Part shown: positions 34,571 to 47,720 of the stretch, one piece after another
Layout of the letters: each line of letters starts with the position of its first letter
How positions within the stretch are numbered: position 1 is the first letter of the stretch
Source: Amphirosellinia nigrospora
Lineage: Eukaryota > Ascomycota > Sordariomycetes > Xylariales > Xylariaceae
Reading direction: 5' to 3'
DNA length: 64,000 nt
Assembly (NCBI GenBank): GCA_004123355.1
Contig: SCHM01000003.1
Span: forward strand, 6,343,058 to 6,407,057
Program-made: the position numbers and the translations under genes
The notes under the pieces: model-generated
The model's input: only the letters and a program-made list of their open reading frames with translations
What the model was told of the DNA's origin: nothing
Databases searched by the model: none

Positions 34571-37500
34571 ATGGAGGCTGTGGTGTCGCCTCTCGGCTCC
34601 GAAGGGGCTGGCGCGAACGGCGTCTCCTCCCCTGCCTTCAACATCGTCGACCCCAAAGTCATTGTCGAGCATTCTCGCCTCGGTTGTCAGTATTGCGCTG
34701 GGAGCTACCCGCGCCGAGCTCGAGCGGCCCGGAAGTCTTCTTTCGAACGACAACTACGCAGACACTATCCATCGGTGTAGCCGCTTTGCAACGGATGTCC
34801 AAGTAGCCTTATACATACAAAAAGATGTTGAGCCGCCGGATGACGGTCCAGACGGACAGGCCGATAATGGTGAGGGATCGCTTCCACTGCCTACGGCTGC
34901 TGTCACTGCGAGATTACGCCTTACTAACCTCTACCATACAGTGCCCGTCTTCTACACGTATACTATCACTTCCGAGATATCCTCCTCCCCGACGACTATT
35001 GCCTACCTTGCGCTGTTGAAACGCCCTCAAGCGATCGACCCCTTGCTTCCTTTGACCTCGCAGATCCAAATCCAGACGCTACCAGGCACTGCTTCCTTGG
35101 CCAGTCTCGTTGCGGAGCAAGGGCCTTCCGCTTCTCCTTCGAAATCCTCCACTCCATCGTTCATAATGCGCTGGCGCCTTATTTTGATGCCAACACTAAA
35201 ACCTCCCAAGCTGTTAATGGTGTTAGGAACCGAGCAGACGTGGATGCAAAGACAGGCATTCCTGTCACCAAGAAGCGCATGACTGAACTTGAGCTTAGCT
35301 TACTTCACCTCCAACAGAATGTCGAAATTCCAGAGCTGTCACTCACCTTTCATCCGATCGTGCAGACGGCCTTGGAGGATGCCGTAGCGCGTAGTGTACG
35401 ACCTTCTATCGACTTGATCTCAGCGCACCTTCTGGGAGACAGCACATTTATGAATAACTTGCAGTCGACTGCTAATAGCTGGATCAAGTCGATCCAGGCT
35501 ATCACGAAGTTGACTAGGGATCCTGTAACAAGGACGGCAACGCAAGAGATTAACTTCTGGTTATCGATGGAATCCGCACTAGAGGGAATTGAGGCTCAGC
35601 TGAGGAGCGAGGGCGTCATGCTCACCATGGAGATCCTCAAACATGCCAAACGCTTCCAGGCCACCGTCAGTTTCACAGCTGATACTGGATTGAAGGAAGC
35701 CATGGAAATGGTGCAGAAGTACAACCAACTTATGCGCGATTTCCCGCTTGATGAACTGCTGTCTGCCACTTCATTGCCAAAGATCCAAGATGCTGTTGCA
35801 CAAATTTTTAGCCACATGAACAAAAAAATGAGATTTAGTAATTATCCCATTGCCCGAACACTACATCTGGTTGAAGCCATCTCTGCAGATTTGGAAGATG
35901 TTATGCACCGACTTCTTCCCGGGTCAGAGCTGGTTGATCTGGAGTACAAAGATTTCAAGGGTCTCACGGCTACTGCTGATGAGATCTTTCGGTCTTGGGA
36001 TACTCAGATCAAAGAGTTTACAAATATAGCTCGAGAAACTACTCGTCGAAGACAAGAGAAATTCATACCCATAAAGGTTATGCCCAAGCATAGCGAGTTG
36101 CAGGCACGTCTTAAGTACATCGACAATTTTAGGGATAACCATGAACAACTTCAGAGGACCATCATCAACGTTCTGGGCCCTAGATCCGCAACTAGTGGCC
36201 TGAGCGAAGATATCACAACAAACGGAGTCGCTCTTGTTGAAGAGATGGGTGATGTTGATGCAGTCGAGGAGGTTAAACAGGCTTGGGAGGCATTGAAGAA
36301 TGTTGACCTACTGGATGTCTCCCCCGAAGGTACGCAACGATGGGTCAAGGCGGAGAATACCTACAACGAACGGACTTCGAGAGTAGAAAACTCTATCATC
36401 GCACGATTACGTGACCGTTAGCAACAGCGAAGAATGCGAATGAGATGTTCCGAGTTTTCTCTCAGTTCAATGCGCTTTTGTTCGACCCAAGATTCGAGGA
36501 GCCATTGCCGAGTATCAGAACCAGCTTATAGACAATGTAAAGCAAGCCATTGCAAATCTTCACGAGCGATTTAAGCAACAGTATGGTCACTCTGAAGCAC
36601 ACGCTATGGCCCAACTGCATGACTTACCACCTGTCTCGGGTGCTATTATCTGGGCTCGTCAAATTGAACGACAACTTGACGGCTACATGAAGAAAGTCGA
36701 GGATATTTTGGGATCGGACTGGGCTCTCCATAGCGAAGGCCAGAAGCTCCAAACAGAAAGCGAGCTATTCAGAAAAAAACTCAGTACCCAAGCGATCTAC
36801 AAGGCGTGGGTTGAGGACGTACAACGGAAACAGATCTCTATCTCCGGTCGTCTATTTAACATCAACAAAATCCGGGCTGCTAATAACGCCTTGGACTTGT
36901 CCGTCAACTTTGACGCACAAATCATTGCCTTGTTCAAGGAAACCCGAAATCTTGGCTGGCAAAACTTCAATGTCCCCCATGCGTGAATAACGTCGCGAAA
37001 GAGGCTAAGCGAGTCTACCCCTATGCAGTCAGTTTAATGGAGAGTGTGAGAACTTTTGCCCAAACCACGCGGCAGATATCAGATATGTCGGAAGTTTCTA
37101 TCTTGTTGAGTGGCTATCAGAATGAAGTGCACATACTAGTTGCGAAAGGAATTCCTCTCAAGTGGGAAACGTTTGTTAATACTTGGGAGTCATATCAGAA
37201 ACCCACTCTACTTGCTAATGGGACCATTGAGCACGCAGTTGGTCGGGGAACGGAGAGTAAGCACGTGTTGTTTGTTCGGGAGTTTGCGGTAGCCGCTTCT
37301 TTACTTCAATCCAAAACCGTTACCCTCGCCAACATTCATGTAAATGTCCAAAAAGCCTTGGCGGAGCTGGCTACTTGCCCATATGAGACGTCTGAATTTG
37401 AGGCTCGGCTGCAAACGATCCAAGCTGCCGTGGACCAATTGAATCTGGAACAATACGTCAACTTGGGATTCTGGGTTGAGAGAATGAATGAGCGGATCAA

Positions 37501-40500
37501 GCGGACTCTTCTTGCTCGCCTGCAACATGCCGTCTCCCGCTGGATCGAAGCATTTCAGGATGAAACGCCCGTCAAACAAATCGAGGCCCATCGCCGGAAG
37601 CAACTGGCACCCTCGGGTGAACCGCTCAAGTCGGATGACCCCATAATGACTCCTTTGATCCACGAGATTATGATGCGTAATCAAGTCATATACCTGGATC
37701 CGCCTCTAGAACATGCTAGAGCCAGTTGGTTTTTGCAATTGCACGATTGGATTGGTATTGTGTGCAACTTACCCAAGATCAAGGCATCAAGATACCAAAT
37801 GAGTTTAACCCTAAGCACCGTTGTTCATGAGGAAGTGCGATTTAATGAAATGCCAAGCGACTGCACTGATATACTTGGTAGGGTGTACGGGTCCATTGAG
37901 GCCAAGCTACAAGGGATCAGCGAGTATATTGATAAGTGGCTGCAGTTCCAGTCGCTTTGGGACTTGCAATCCGAACAGGTGTACGACCTATTAGGCGAAG
38001 AGCTGCCTAAATGGTTGCAATTGTTGCAAGAGATTCGAAAGTCTCGTGCCACTTTCGATACATCAGAAGTCAGCCGCACCTTTGGGCATATCACGATCGA
38101 TTACGGCCAAGTTCAGGATAAAGTCAATGCGAAATACGACCAGTGGCAACATGAGATACTCCTCAAATTTGCTGCACGTCTCGGTACTCGTATGAGAGAA
38201 GTGCATGCCGAGATCGAGAAGGCTCGACGCGACTTGGAGGCACAAAGCCTCGAGGCAACCTCGACTGCACAAGCAGTGCAATTCATAACCATCGTTCAAA
38301 ATTGCAAACGAAGAGTTAAAGCATGGGCACCTGAGGTTGAAACTTTCCGCCAGGGACAATCGACGCTAGTTCGAAATAGATACAACCTACCGAACGATTG
38401 GGTGGACGTACAGCAAGTTGATTCACAATGGGATGCTCTCAACGAGATTCTCACCAGGAAAGCAAAAATCGTTCAAGATCAAACGGATGCTCTCAAAGCG
38501 AAGATTGTGGCTGAAGATAAGGTAGTCATGGAGAAGATTGCTGAAATCAGCAGCGAATGGAATGCAGAAAAGCCTGTTTCGGGCACGATTGCACCCGAAG
38601 ACGCATCTGCTACTCTCAGTTCCTTCGAGTCCCGCATCACTAAGCTACAGGAGGAGTTTGAGATGGTTTCTAAAGCAAAGGAAGCTCTTGATCTCCCGCC
38701 AAGTCCAGAGTCGTCCCTCGCTATGGTTTTGGAAGAAGTCCACGACTTTAAGTCTGTCTGGGCTGCGCTTTCTACAATTTGGAAGAGTCTGAACGAGCTT
38801 CGGGAGACCCTTTGGAGTAGCGTTCAGCCTAGAAAAATTCGGGGTTCAATTGATGGTCTTATCAAGATGACGAAGGAAATGCCCAGCAGAATGCGCCAGT
38901 ATGCCGCGTTCGAGCATATACAACACATCCTTCGTCAGCACTTGAAAGTCAACAGTCTCCTAGGGGATTTGAAATCAGAGGCTATCCGGGATCGCCACTG
39001 GACTAAGATCTGGAAAGATCTTAAACCCGGACGCCGCTATTCGCCTGTCTCTATGACTCTTGGAGATGTCTGGGACCTCAACTTGGTTGCAACTGAGGTC
39101 ATAGTGCGAGACATTATTACACAGGCCCAAGGTGAAATGGCACTAGAAGAATTCTTGAAACAGGTCAAGGAGACTTGGAACAACTATCAGCTTGACTTGG
39201 TTGCATATCAGAATAAGTGTCGCCTCATTCGCGGCTGGGACGACCTATTTGCAAAGTGTAGCGAGAATTTGAATTCGTTGCAAGCAATGAAGCACTCGCC
39301 GTATTACAAGGAGTTTGAAGAGGAAGCTTCTTCCTGGGAAGACAAACTAAATCGTGTGCATGTTTTGTTCGATGTCTGGATCGACGTGCAACGCCAATGG
39401 GTTTATCTGGAGGGTTTTTACCGGCAATGCTGACATCAAACACCTATTGCCTATTGAATCCTCAAGGTTCCAAAATATCAACAGCGAATTCATGACGGTG
39501 ATGAAGAAAGTCTACAAGCAACCCATGGTGATGGATGTTTTAAGTATTACAGGTGTTCAGAAATCGCTGGAACGTCTAGCCGAGCTGCTCAACAAGATTC
39601 AAAAGGCTCTTGGTGAGTATCTCGAGAAAGAACGCGTCTCGTTCCCACGTTTCTATTTTGTTGGTGACGAGGATCTTCTAGAAATGATTGGCAATAGCAA
39701 TGATACATTGCGCATCGCCAAACACTTCAAGAAAATGTTTGCTGGTCTGACAGGCCTCGTCATGGACGATGAATCTATTATTTCCGGGTTCACGTCAAAG
39801 GAGGGCGAGGTTGTTCGCCTCAAGAAAGAGATCTCATTAGCCAAAGTACCAAAAATCAACGATTGGCTTGCTTTGCTCGAGAATGGCATGAAATATTCTC
39901 TTGCTGAGCTACTAGCGGAGGCTATTGATTCGTACACGCCGATATTCGAGTCCGACAGCATCGACCACGCGGCAGTTAATGAGTTCTTAAATACATACCC
40001 CAGTCAAATCGTGGTCCTAGCTACACAGGCTGTATGGACTACAGCGGTTGAGAAACTTTGGCCACCGGGGGCAATTTACTGCAGTCTTTATTTGACCGGG
40101 AAGTCCAAATTCTTAGGCTGTTAGCGGAAACCGTATTGGGCGACCTTGAAGTCATCCAACGGAAGAAGTGCGAGGCCCTTATTACTGAGTGTGTTCATCA
40201 ACGTGATGTAATTGAGAAACTCCTCAAACTCAACGCAACTTCACCAACCCACTATTTTTGGCTTCTGCAAATGAGGTATGTCTATGTACCAGAAGGAGAT
40301 TTCATGCAGCGTCTTCACATCAAGATGGCCAACGCGAAGCTTAATTACGGGTTTGAGTATCTTGGTGTCCCGGACCGGCTTGTAAGAACACCCTTACCGA
40401 TCGCTGCTTTGGCACACTCACCCAAGCTCTCGAGCAGAGACTTGGTGGTTCGCCTTACGGACCGGCAGGTACTGGCAAAACGGAATCGGTCAAAGCCCTT

Positions 40501-43500
40501 GGCGTCCAGCTTGGTCGTTTCACATTGGTGTTTTGTTGTGATGATACTTTCGATTTTCAAGCGATGGGTCGCATCTTCCTAGGTATCTGCCAGGTTGGTG
40601 CATGGGGTTGCTTTGATGAGTTCAATCGACTAGAAGAGAGGATCCTGTCGGCCGTCTCGCAGCAAATCCAAAACATTCAACTTGGTCTGAAGCAAGGCGC
40701 TGAGGATGATACTGCCCAAATTGAACTGGTTGGGCGCCAACTTCACGTCAATGCAAACACTGGTATTTTATCACCATGAATCCTGGCTATGCTGGTCGCT
40801 CCAACCTACCTGACAACCTGAAAAAGTTGTTCCGTAGCGTGGCTATGTCAAAACCAGACAAGGAACTTATCGCAGAAGTTATGCTTTACTCTCAAGGTTT
40901 CAACCAAGCCAAACAACTGTCTAAACAAACCGTTCCGTTCTTCGACCAATGCTCGGCAAAACTCTCCAAACAAGCCCATTATGATTTCGGACTTCGTGCC
41001 TTAAAGAGTGTGCTTGTGAGCTCGGGCGGTCTCAAACGTGCCCGTCTACTAGACAGCGGGGGTGCGATTGACAAGGAAGAGTCGTGGAACCCGAAATAAT
41101 TGTTCAGAGCATTAGAGAAACCATTGCACCTAAACTGATTCGAAATGATGTCGAGATCATGACCAGTATAGAAACAGATTGCTTCCCCGGCGTCCAATAT
41201 GTACCAGCCAATCTAGTACAACTTGAGCAAGCTATTCGCCATCTCGCATCAGAGAGGCATTTTGTGATCAATGATACTTGGATGACAAAGGTGCTCCAAC
41301 TTTATCAGATTCAAAAAATCCACCATGGTGTCATGATGGTAGGTAGTTCTGGGACTGGCAAGTCTGCGGCTTGGAAGCTATTACTGGATGCACTACAGCA
41401 GGTCGAAGGTGTCGAGGGCGTGTCTCATGTCATCGACTCCAAGGTCATGTCAAAGGAAGCTCTATACGGCAATCTTGACTCGACTACAAGGGAGTGGACC
41501 GACGGTCTATTCACTAGTATATTGCGTAAGATTGTGGACAATCTTCGTGGCGAAGATTCCAAGCGACACTGGATCGTCTTTGATGGCGATGTTGACCCCG
41601 AGTGGGTTGAGAATCAATAGTGTGTTGGACGACAACAAACTACTCACACTTCCAAACGGCGAACGTCTCAACTTACCACCGAACGTTCGTATTATGTTCG
41701 AGGTAGAGACACTTAAATATGCAACGCTCGCTACCGTTAGTCGATGCGGCATGGTGTGGTATAGTGAAGATACTGTTACACCTAGTATGCTCGTCGCTCA
41801 TTACCTTGACACTCTACGATCCGTGGCCTTCGAAGACTTAGACGAAGATACGGCTGCTGCCGGCCAGAACCCTGCCAAAAACTTGCAAATCCAGAGTCAA
41901 GTCGCTGATTTACTACATGCCTACTTGACAACCGATGACTTCATCGTCGAGGCTCTGAAAGAAGCCGAGGCATTCAGCCATATCATGGAGTACACCGTGG
42001 CTCGTGTCTTGACAACATTATTCTCTCTGCTCAACAAGACGGTGAGAGATATGATCGAATATAATGCGTCGCATGTCGATTTCCCCCTGGACCCAGAGCA
42101 AGTCGAAGCGTATGTATCCAAGAAGCTCCTCCTCGCCCTAGTCTGGGCCCTGACTGGTGATTGTCCACTCAATGATCGGAAGACATTTGGCGACAGGGTC
42201 GGAGCTCTTGCCAGTTTTGGATCACCTCCCCTGGATGGAACCAGCTCCCTCATTGATTTTGATGTCAGTTTACCTCAGGCTGAGTGGACGCCATGGCAGA
42301 ACCAAGTGCCAGCAATTGAAGTGAATACACATTCAATCACTCAGACCGATGTAGTCATTCCCACCCTAGACACGGTCCGCCATGAGGACGTTCTTTACTC
42401 ATGGCTTGCGGAGCATAAGCCACTTTTACTGTGTGGTCCTCCGGGTCCGGTAAAACCATGACTCTATTCAGCGCTCTTCGCAAGCTTCCCAATATGGAAG
42501 TCGTTGGTCTTAATTTCTCCAGCGCTACAACCCCAGATCTCCTAATCAAGACATTCGAGCAATATTGCGAATACAAGAAGACCCTCAATGGCATGATGTT
42601 ATCCCCGACACAGATTGGTCGTTGGCTTGTGCTCTTTTGCGACGAGATCAATCTCCCTGCCCCAGACAAATATGGTACTCAGCGAGCCATTTCATTCCTG
42701 AGACAGCTGGTTGAACAGAATGGATTTTGGCGCACTTCTGACAAAGTCTGGGTCACTCTTGATCGAATACAATTCGTCGGGGCTTGTAATCCTCCAACTG
42801 ATGCTGGACGTACACCTATGGGTGCTCGTTTCCTTCGGCATGCTCCGCTTATCATGGTTGACTATCCTGGTGAACTATCTCTGCTACAAATCTATGGCAC
42901 TTTCAACTCAGCAGTTCTCAAGATAATCCCAGCGCTGCGGGGATACTCTGAGGCACTTACGCAAGCTATGGTACGGTTCTATCTCGAATCCCAACAACGC
43001 TTTACGCCCAAAATTCAACCCACTATGTCTACAGTCCTCGTGAATTGACGCGCTGGGTTCGTGGTGTGTATGAAGCTATTCGTCCTCTCGAGAGTCTCTC
43101 TGTCGATGGACTCATCAGAATTTGGGCTCATGAAGCTCTCCGGCTTTTCCAGGACCGTCTGGTCGCGGAGGAAGAACGACAATGGACAGACGAAGCTGTT
43201 CGCAGAATTGCGTTGGAACAATTCCCAACTATTGACGAATCAAAGGCATTAGGCGGTCCAATCCTCTTCTCTAATTGGCTATCGAAGAATTACGTCCAGT
43301 AGACCGTGAGCAGCTCCGTGATTTTGTCAAGGCTCGCCTCAAGACTTTCTGCGAAGAAGAGGTTGATGTTCCTTTGATTCTCTTCAACGATGTTCTTGAG
43401 CACGTCCTGCGTATCGATCGTGTTTTCCGGCAACCTCAAGGGCATCTGATCTTGATAGGTGTCAGTGGAAGCGGGAAGACAACATTATCAAGATTTGTTG

Positions 43501-46500
43501 CCTGGATGAATGGCCTGAAAGTCTTCCAAATCAAAGTTCATGGCAAATACTCAGCAGAAGATTTTGATGACGATCTCCGAGAGGTGTTGCGCCGTGTGGA
43601 TGTAAGGGAGAAAAAATGTGCTTTATCATGGACGAGTCAAATGTCTTGGACTCGGGTTTCCTAGAGCGGATGAATACGCTTCTGGCGAATGCTGAAGTCC
43701 CCGGTCTTTTTGAAGGGGATGACTTTGCCGCACTAATGACAGCTTGCAAAGAGGGTGCTCAACGACAAGGGCTATTGTTAGATTCCCAAGAAGAATTATA
43801 CAAATGGTTCACGCAGCAAATTGTGAAGAACTTACATGTGGTCTTTACAATGAACCCTCCCGAAGAGGGCTTATCTTCAAAAGCTGCTACTAGTCCGGCC
43901 TTATTCAACCGATGCGTATTGAACTGGTTCGGTGACTGGTCCGATCAAGCACTCTTCCAGGTGGCTAACGAATTGACATATTCTGTTGACTTGGACAAAC
44001 CAAACTTTGTGGCTCCCGATAGTATTCCCGTCGCTTATCGCGGTCTCAACCTGCCACCTTCTCATAGGGAGACCATCGTCAATTCCATGGTATACATCCA
44101 CTACTCTCTACAACGTTTCAACAATAAGCTTCAGAAACAGCAAGGCAAGGTTACTTTCTCACCCCCGTCACTTTCTGGACTTCGTTGCGCAGTATGTCAA
44201 GCTGTACAATGAAAAGCGAGAAGATCTTGAAGAGCAACAGCGCCATCTTAATGTTGGTCTTGAAAAACTCAGAGATACAGTCGAGAAAGTGCGCGATTTG
44301 CGAGTCAGTCTTGCTGAGAAGAAAACGCAACTAGAAGCAAAGGACGCTGAGGCCAACGAGAAACTCCAACGTATGGTAGCTGATCAGCGAGAAGCTGAAC
44401 AACGCAAGAATACATCCTTGGAAATCCAGGTAGCTCTCGAAAAACAAGAAGCAGAAGTGGCAACGCGAAAAGAGGTCGTTCTCAATGACCTCGCCAGAGC
44501 GGAACCAGCTGTTGAGGAGGCTAAAGCTAGTGTTAGCAACATCAAGCGCCAACATTTGACAGAAGTCCGATCCATGGGTTCCCTCCTCAGGGCGTGAAGC
44601 TCGCCATGGAGTCAGTCTGTACCTTGCTGGGGATAAGATAGCCGACTGGAAGAGTATCCAAGCTATAGTCCGACGAGATGACTTTATTGCAAGTATTGTC
44701 AATTTCGACAACGAAAAGCAGATGACAAAGGGAATGAGGGTTAAAATGCGAAATAGTTACTTAAACCTTTCCGAGTTCACATACGAGAAGGTCAACCGTG
44801 CCAGTAAAGCCTGTGTCCTTTGGTCCAATGGGTAGAAGCACAAGTCAACTACTCTGAGATTCTTGACCGCGTTGGGCCTTTGCGGGAAGAAGTCGAACAG
44901 CTTGAAGAGCAAGCCCTCCAGACTAAGGCTGAGGCGAAAGCGGTGGAGAACACAATTACAAGCCTGGAAGAGAGCATTGCTACGTACAAGACGGAATACG
45001 CCGCTCTCATCAGCGAGACCCAAGCCATCAAAACAGATGTCTCGCGTACAGTTCAAGGTTGACCGAAGTGTTAGATTATTGGATAGTTTGTCCTCGGAAC
45101 GAACTCGATGGGAAGAAGGCAGCAAGTCGTTTGAAACCCAAATCAGCACCTTGGTCGGAGATGTTTTAGTTGCCGCTGCCTTCCTCGCTATAGCGGCCTG
45201 TATGATCAGACGTTCCGCAAATTAATGATGGAAGACTGGCTCCATCAACTTCATCTTTCCGGTGTGAACTTCAAGCCTCATAACCCTATGACGGAATATT
45301 TATCTACGGCCGATGAGCGACTCTCATGGCAAGAAAACACACTACCGGTAGATGATCTTTGCACGGAGAACGCCATCGTTCTCAAGCGCTTTAACCGTTA
45401 TCCGCTCATCATCGATCCATCCGGGCGCGTAACTGAGTTTCTGCAGCGAGAATGCAAGGACCGCCGCTTAACGGTCACCAGTTTCTTGGACGATTCGTTT
45501 ACCAAGCAGCTGGAGAGTGCACTACGGTTTGGTAACCCAATTCTCATACAGGATGCAGAGCACTTAGACCCTATCCTCAATCATGTGCTCAACAAGGAAT
45601 ACCAGAAGACTGGAGGCCGTGTCCTCATTCAGCTCGGCAAGCAACAAATTGACTTCTCTCCAGCTTTCAAGATATATCTATCCACACGCGATCCTTCTGC
45701 TACGTTTCCACCAGATATTTGCAGTAGAACTACCTTCGTCAATTTCACTGTAACCCAAAGCAGTCTCCAAACCCAATCCCTCAATGATGTTTTGAAATCT
45801 GAAAGGCCAGATGTCGATGAGAGAAGGTCAAATTTGATCAAATTACAAGGCGAATTCAAGGTTCATCTTCGACAATTGGAAAAACGTCTTCTCCAGGCTC
45901 TCAACGAGTCGCGTGGCAACATACTTGACGATGATAATGTGATTGAGACTCTAGAGACTCTGAAAACCGAAGCTGGAGAGATCACTGCCAAGATGAGTAA
46001 CACTGAAGGTGTAATGGCTGAGGTGGATGAGATCACGAGCAGATTAGCATTATTGCACGATCTTGCAGTGCTGTATTCGCTGTCCTCGAGCAACTTCATT
46101 ATCTCAACCATTCTATCAGTTTTCGCTGCAGTACTTCTTAGATATATTCCATTCCGTCCTCCATGGGAACAAGAACCTCGCGAACGAGACAAACCACAAC
46201 GCTCGGAGAGATGTCATTATCCGAGATCTCTTTGTAACTACGTTCAAGAGGACGGCACTCGGGCCTAATTCAGAAGGACCGGATTACCTTCGCCATCTTG
46301 CTTGCCCAAGCGTCGCCTTATAAGATGGATAAGGGACTCATTGACACCATATTGGATGACAAAATTGAAGGCAAGGACCTATCTACCGAAGTTAACGAGA
46401 GAGAAGATACATTGGCCCGAGCAAAGAGGCTCACTGTGCTAAAAGACAAGCTCGACTCAGTGTCGCCAGATGCTTGGGAGAAGTTCTTTTCGGAGGAGTT

Positions 46501-47720
46501 TGCAGAGAACTTCATTCCCCAGATTTGGCAAGAAGATACTGAGCCGTTTGATCAGGGGCTATTGTCACTACTCTTGGTCAGAATATTTCGTCTTGATCGT
46601 TTCGTACCCACCGCGCAACGCTTCGTCACATCGGTATTTGGGCCTGAACTATTCGATATTGTAGAGGATTTGAAGGGCACCGTGGAACAAGTACCATCCA
46701 CACGCCCTATCTCACTCGTCTCAAGCCCGGGTTTTGATGCCAGTTACAAGGTTGACAATTTGGTGGAACGAACGCGCACCAGATGCACAAATATCGCTAT
46801 GGGATCGAATGAAAGTCTTGCTAGTGCTGACAAGGCCGTCAACAATGCAGCGCAGATGGGAAGCTGGGTTCTTATCAAGAACGTTCATCTTGCACCCACG
46901 TGGTTACAATCCCTGGAAAAGCGTATGGAGTCTCTCAACCCTCACTCGGATTTTAGGCTATTTCTATCCATGGAATCAAGCCCTAAGATTCCTGTCAATC
47001 TGCTCCGTGCCTCTCGTGTCCTCATGTACGAGCAGCCAGCTGGTGTGAGAGCCAATATGAAGGATTCTATGTCTTCGCTCGCGACCCGAGCAACTAAGGG
47101 CCCTGTTGAACGCACTAGACTCTACCTTCTACTTTCATTCTTGCATGCCGTGATTCAAGAACGACTGCGATACGCACCTAACCTAGGATGGAAAGGCTTC
47201 TGGGAGTTCAACGACAGTGACGTAAGTTTCTCGACTATCTTTCATTGAGTACAATTTCTAACGATAGACTTAGTATGAATGCTCGGCTTTCATCATAGAC
47301 ACATGGCTCGATTCGGTAGCACAGAACCGTTCAAATATAGCGCCACAGAATATACCGTGGGAAATGATCTGCTACCTCGTTCGCGAGACGTATGGTGGAA
47401 AGATTGACGACGAAGGCGATTTCCAACAGCTGACGTCCCTGGTCTACCAAACCCTAACCCCATCTGCCTATGATATTGGGCACAAGTTGGTGGAGGGGTC
47501 CGAGAAAGAATCTAGTTTGGTGGTCCCGTCGGGTACATCCCTACAGGAATTTACGGACTGGATCCAAAAGCTACCAGAACGTGAGCCGCCGACATATCTA
47601 GGTCTCCCTGCCAACGCGGAAAAGCTGCTACTGGTTGGATTGGGCCGAAGCCTAATCCAGAATCTGAAGAAAGTAACAGAGCTGCTGGATGAGGGTGAGC
47701 AGCTCGTGACGGAGACATGA
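34571..47720 (+). CDS. nudA: Cytoplasmic dynein heavy chain
   Basis: The minus-end-directed microtubule motor that positions nuclei and carries endosomes in hyphae (nudA in Aspergillus, ro-1 in Neurospora). The span encodes about 4,340 residues, normal for the family. Exons are 34571-34869, 34942-47221 and 47274-47720. In order there are the tail (34571 to about 38100), linker (about 38100-39900), AAA1 Walker A GPAGTGKT (40459-40482) with [12 protein letters not shown]2 GSSGTGKS (41342-41365), AAA3 GPPGSGKT (42435-42456) with [11 protein letters not shown]4 [10 protein letters not shown] (43458-43487), the coiled-coil stalk out (44200-44600), the microtubule-binding tip [10 protein letters not shown]-like (about 44780), the stalk back (44820-45150), AAA5, AAA6 and C-terminal domain ending in [13 protein letters not shown] count about 23 frame breaks, about 17 of them single-base losses and 6 equal to -2 or +1. 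One sits inside the AAA3 Walker A. All motor motifs survive. Confidence 0.97.

Noticed and set aside
37301-45149. Many antisense frames of 70-130 codons inside the dynein gene
   Set aside because: They mirror codon bias of the plus-strand gene and show no independent family similarity.
34571-47720. Programmed ribosomal frameshifting or inteins as explanation of the dynein breaks
   Set aside because: There are far too many breaks with no slippery heptamers in common, and the same pattern appears in unrelated genes.
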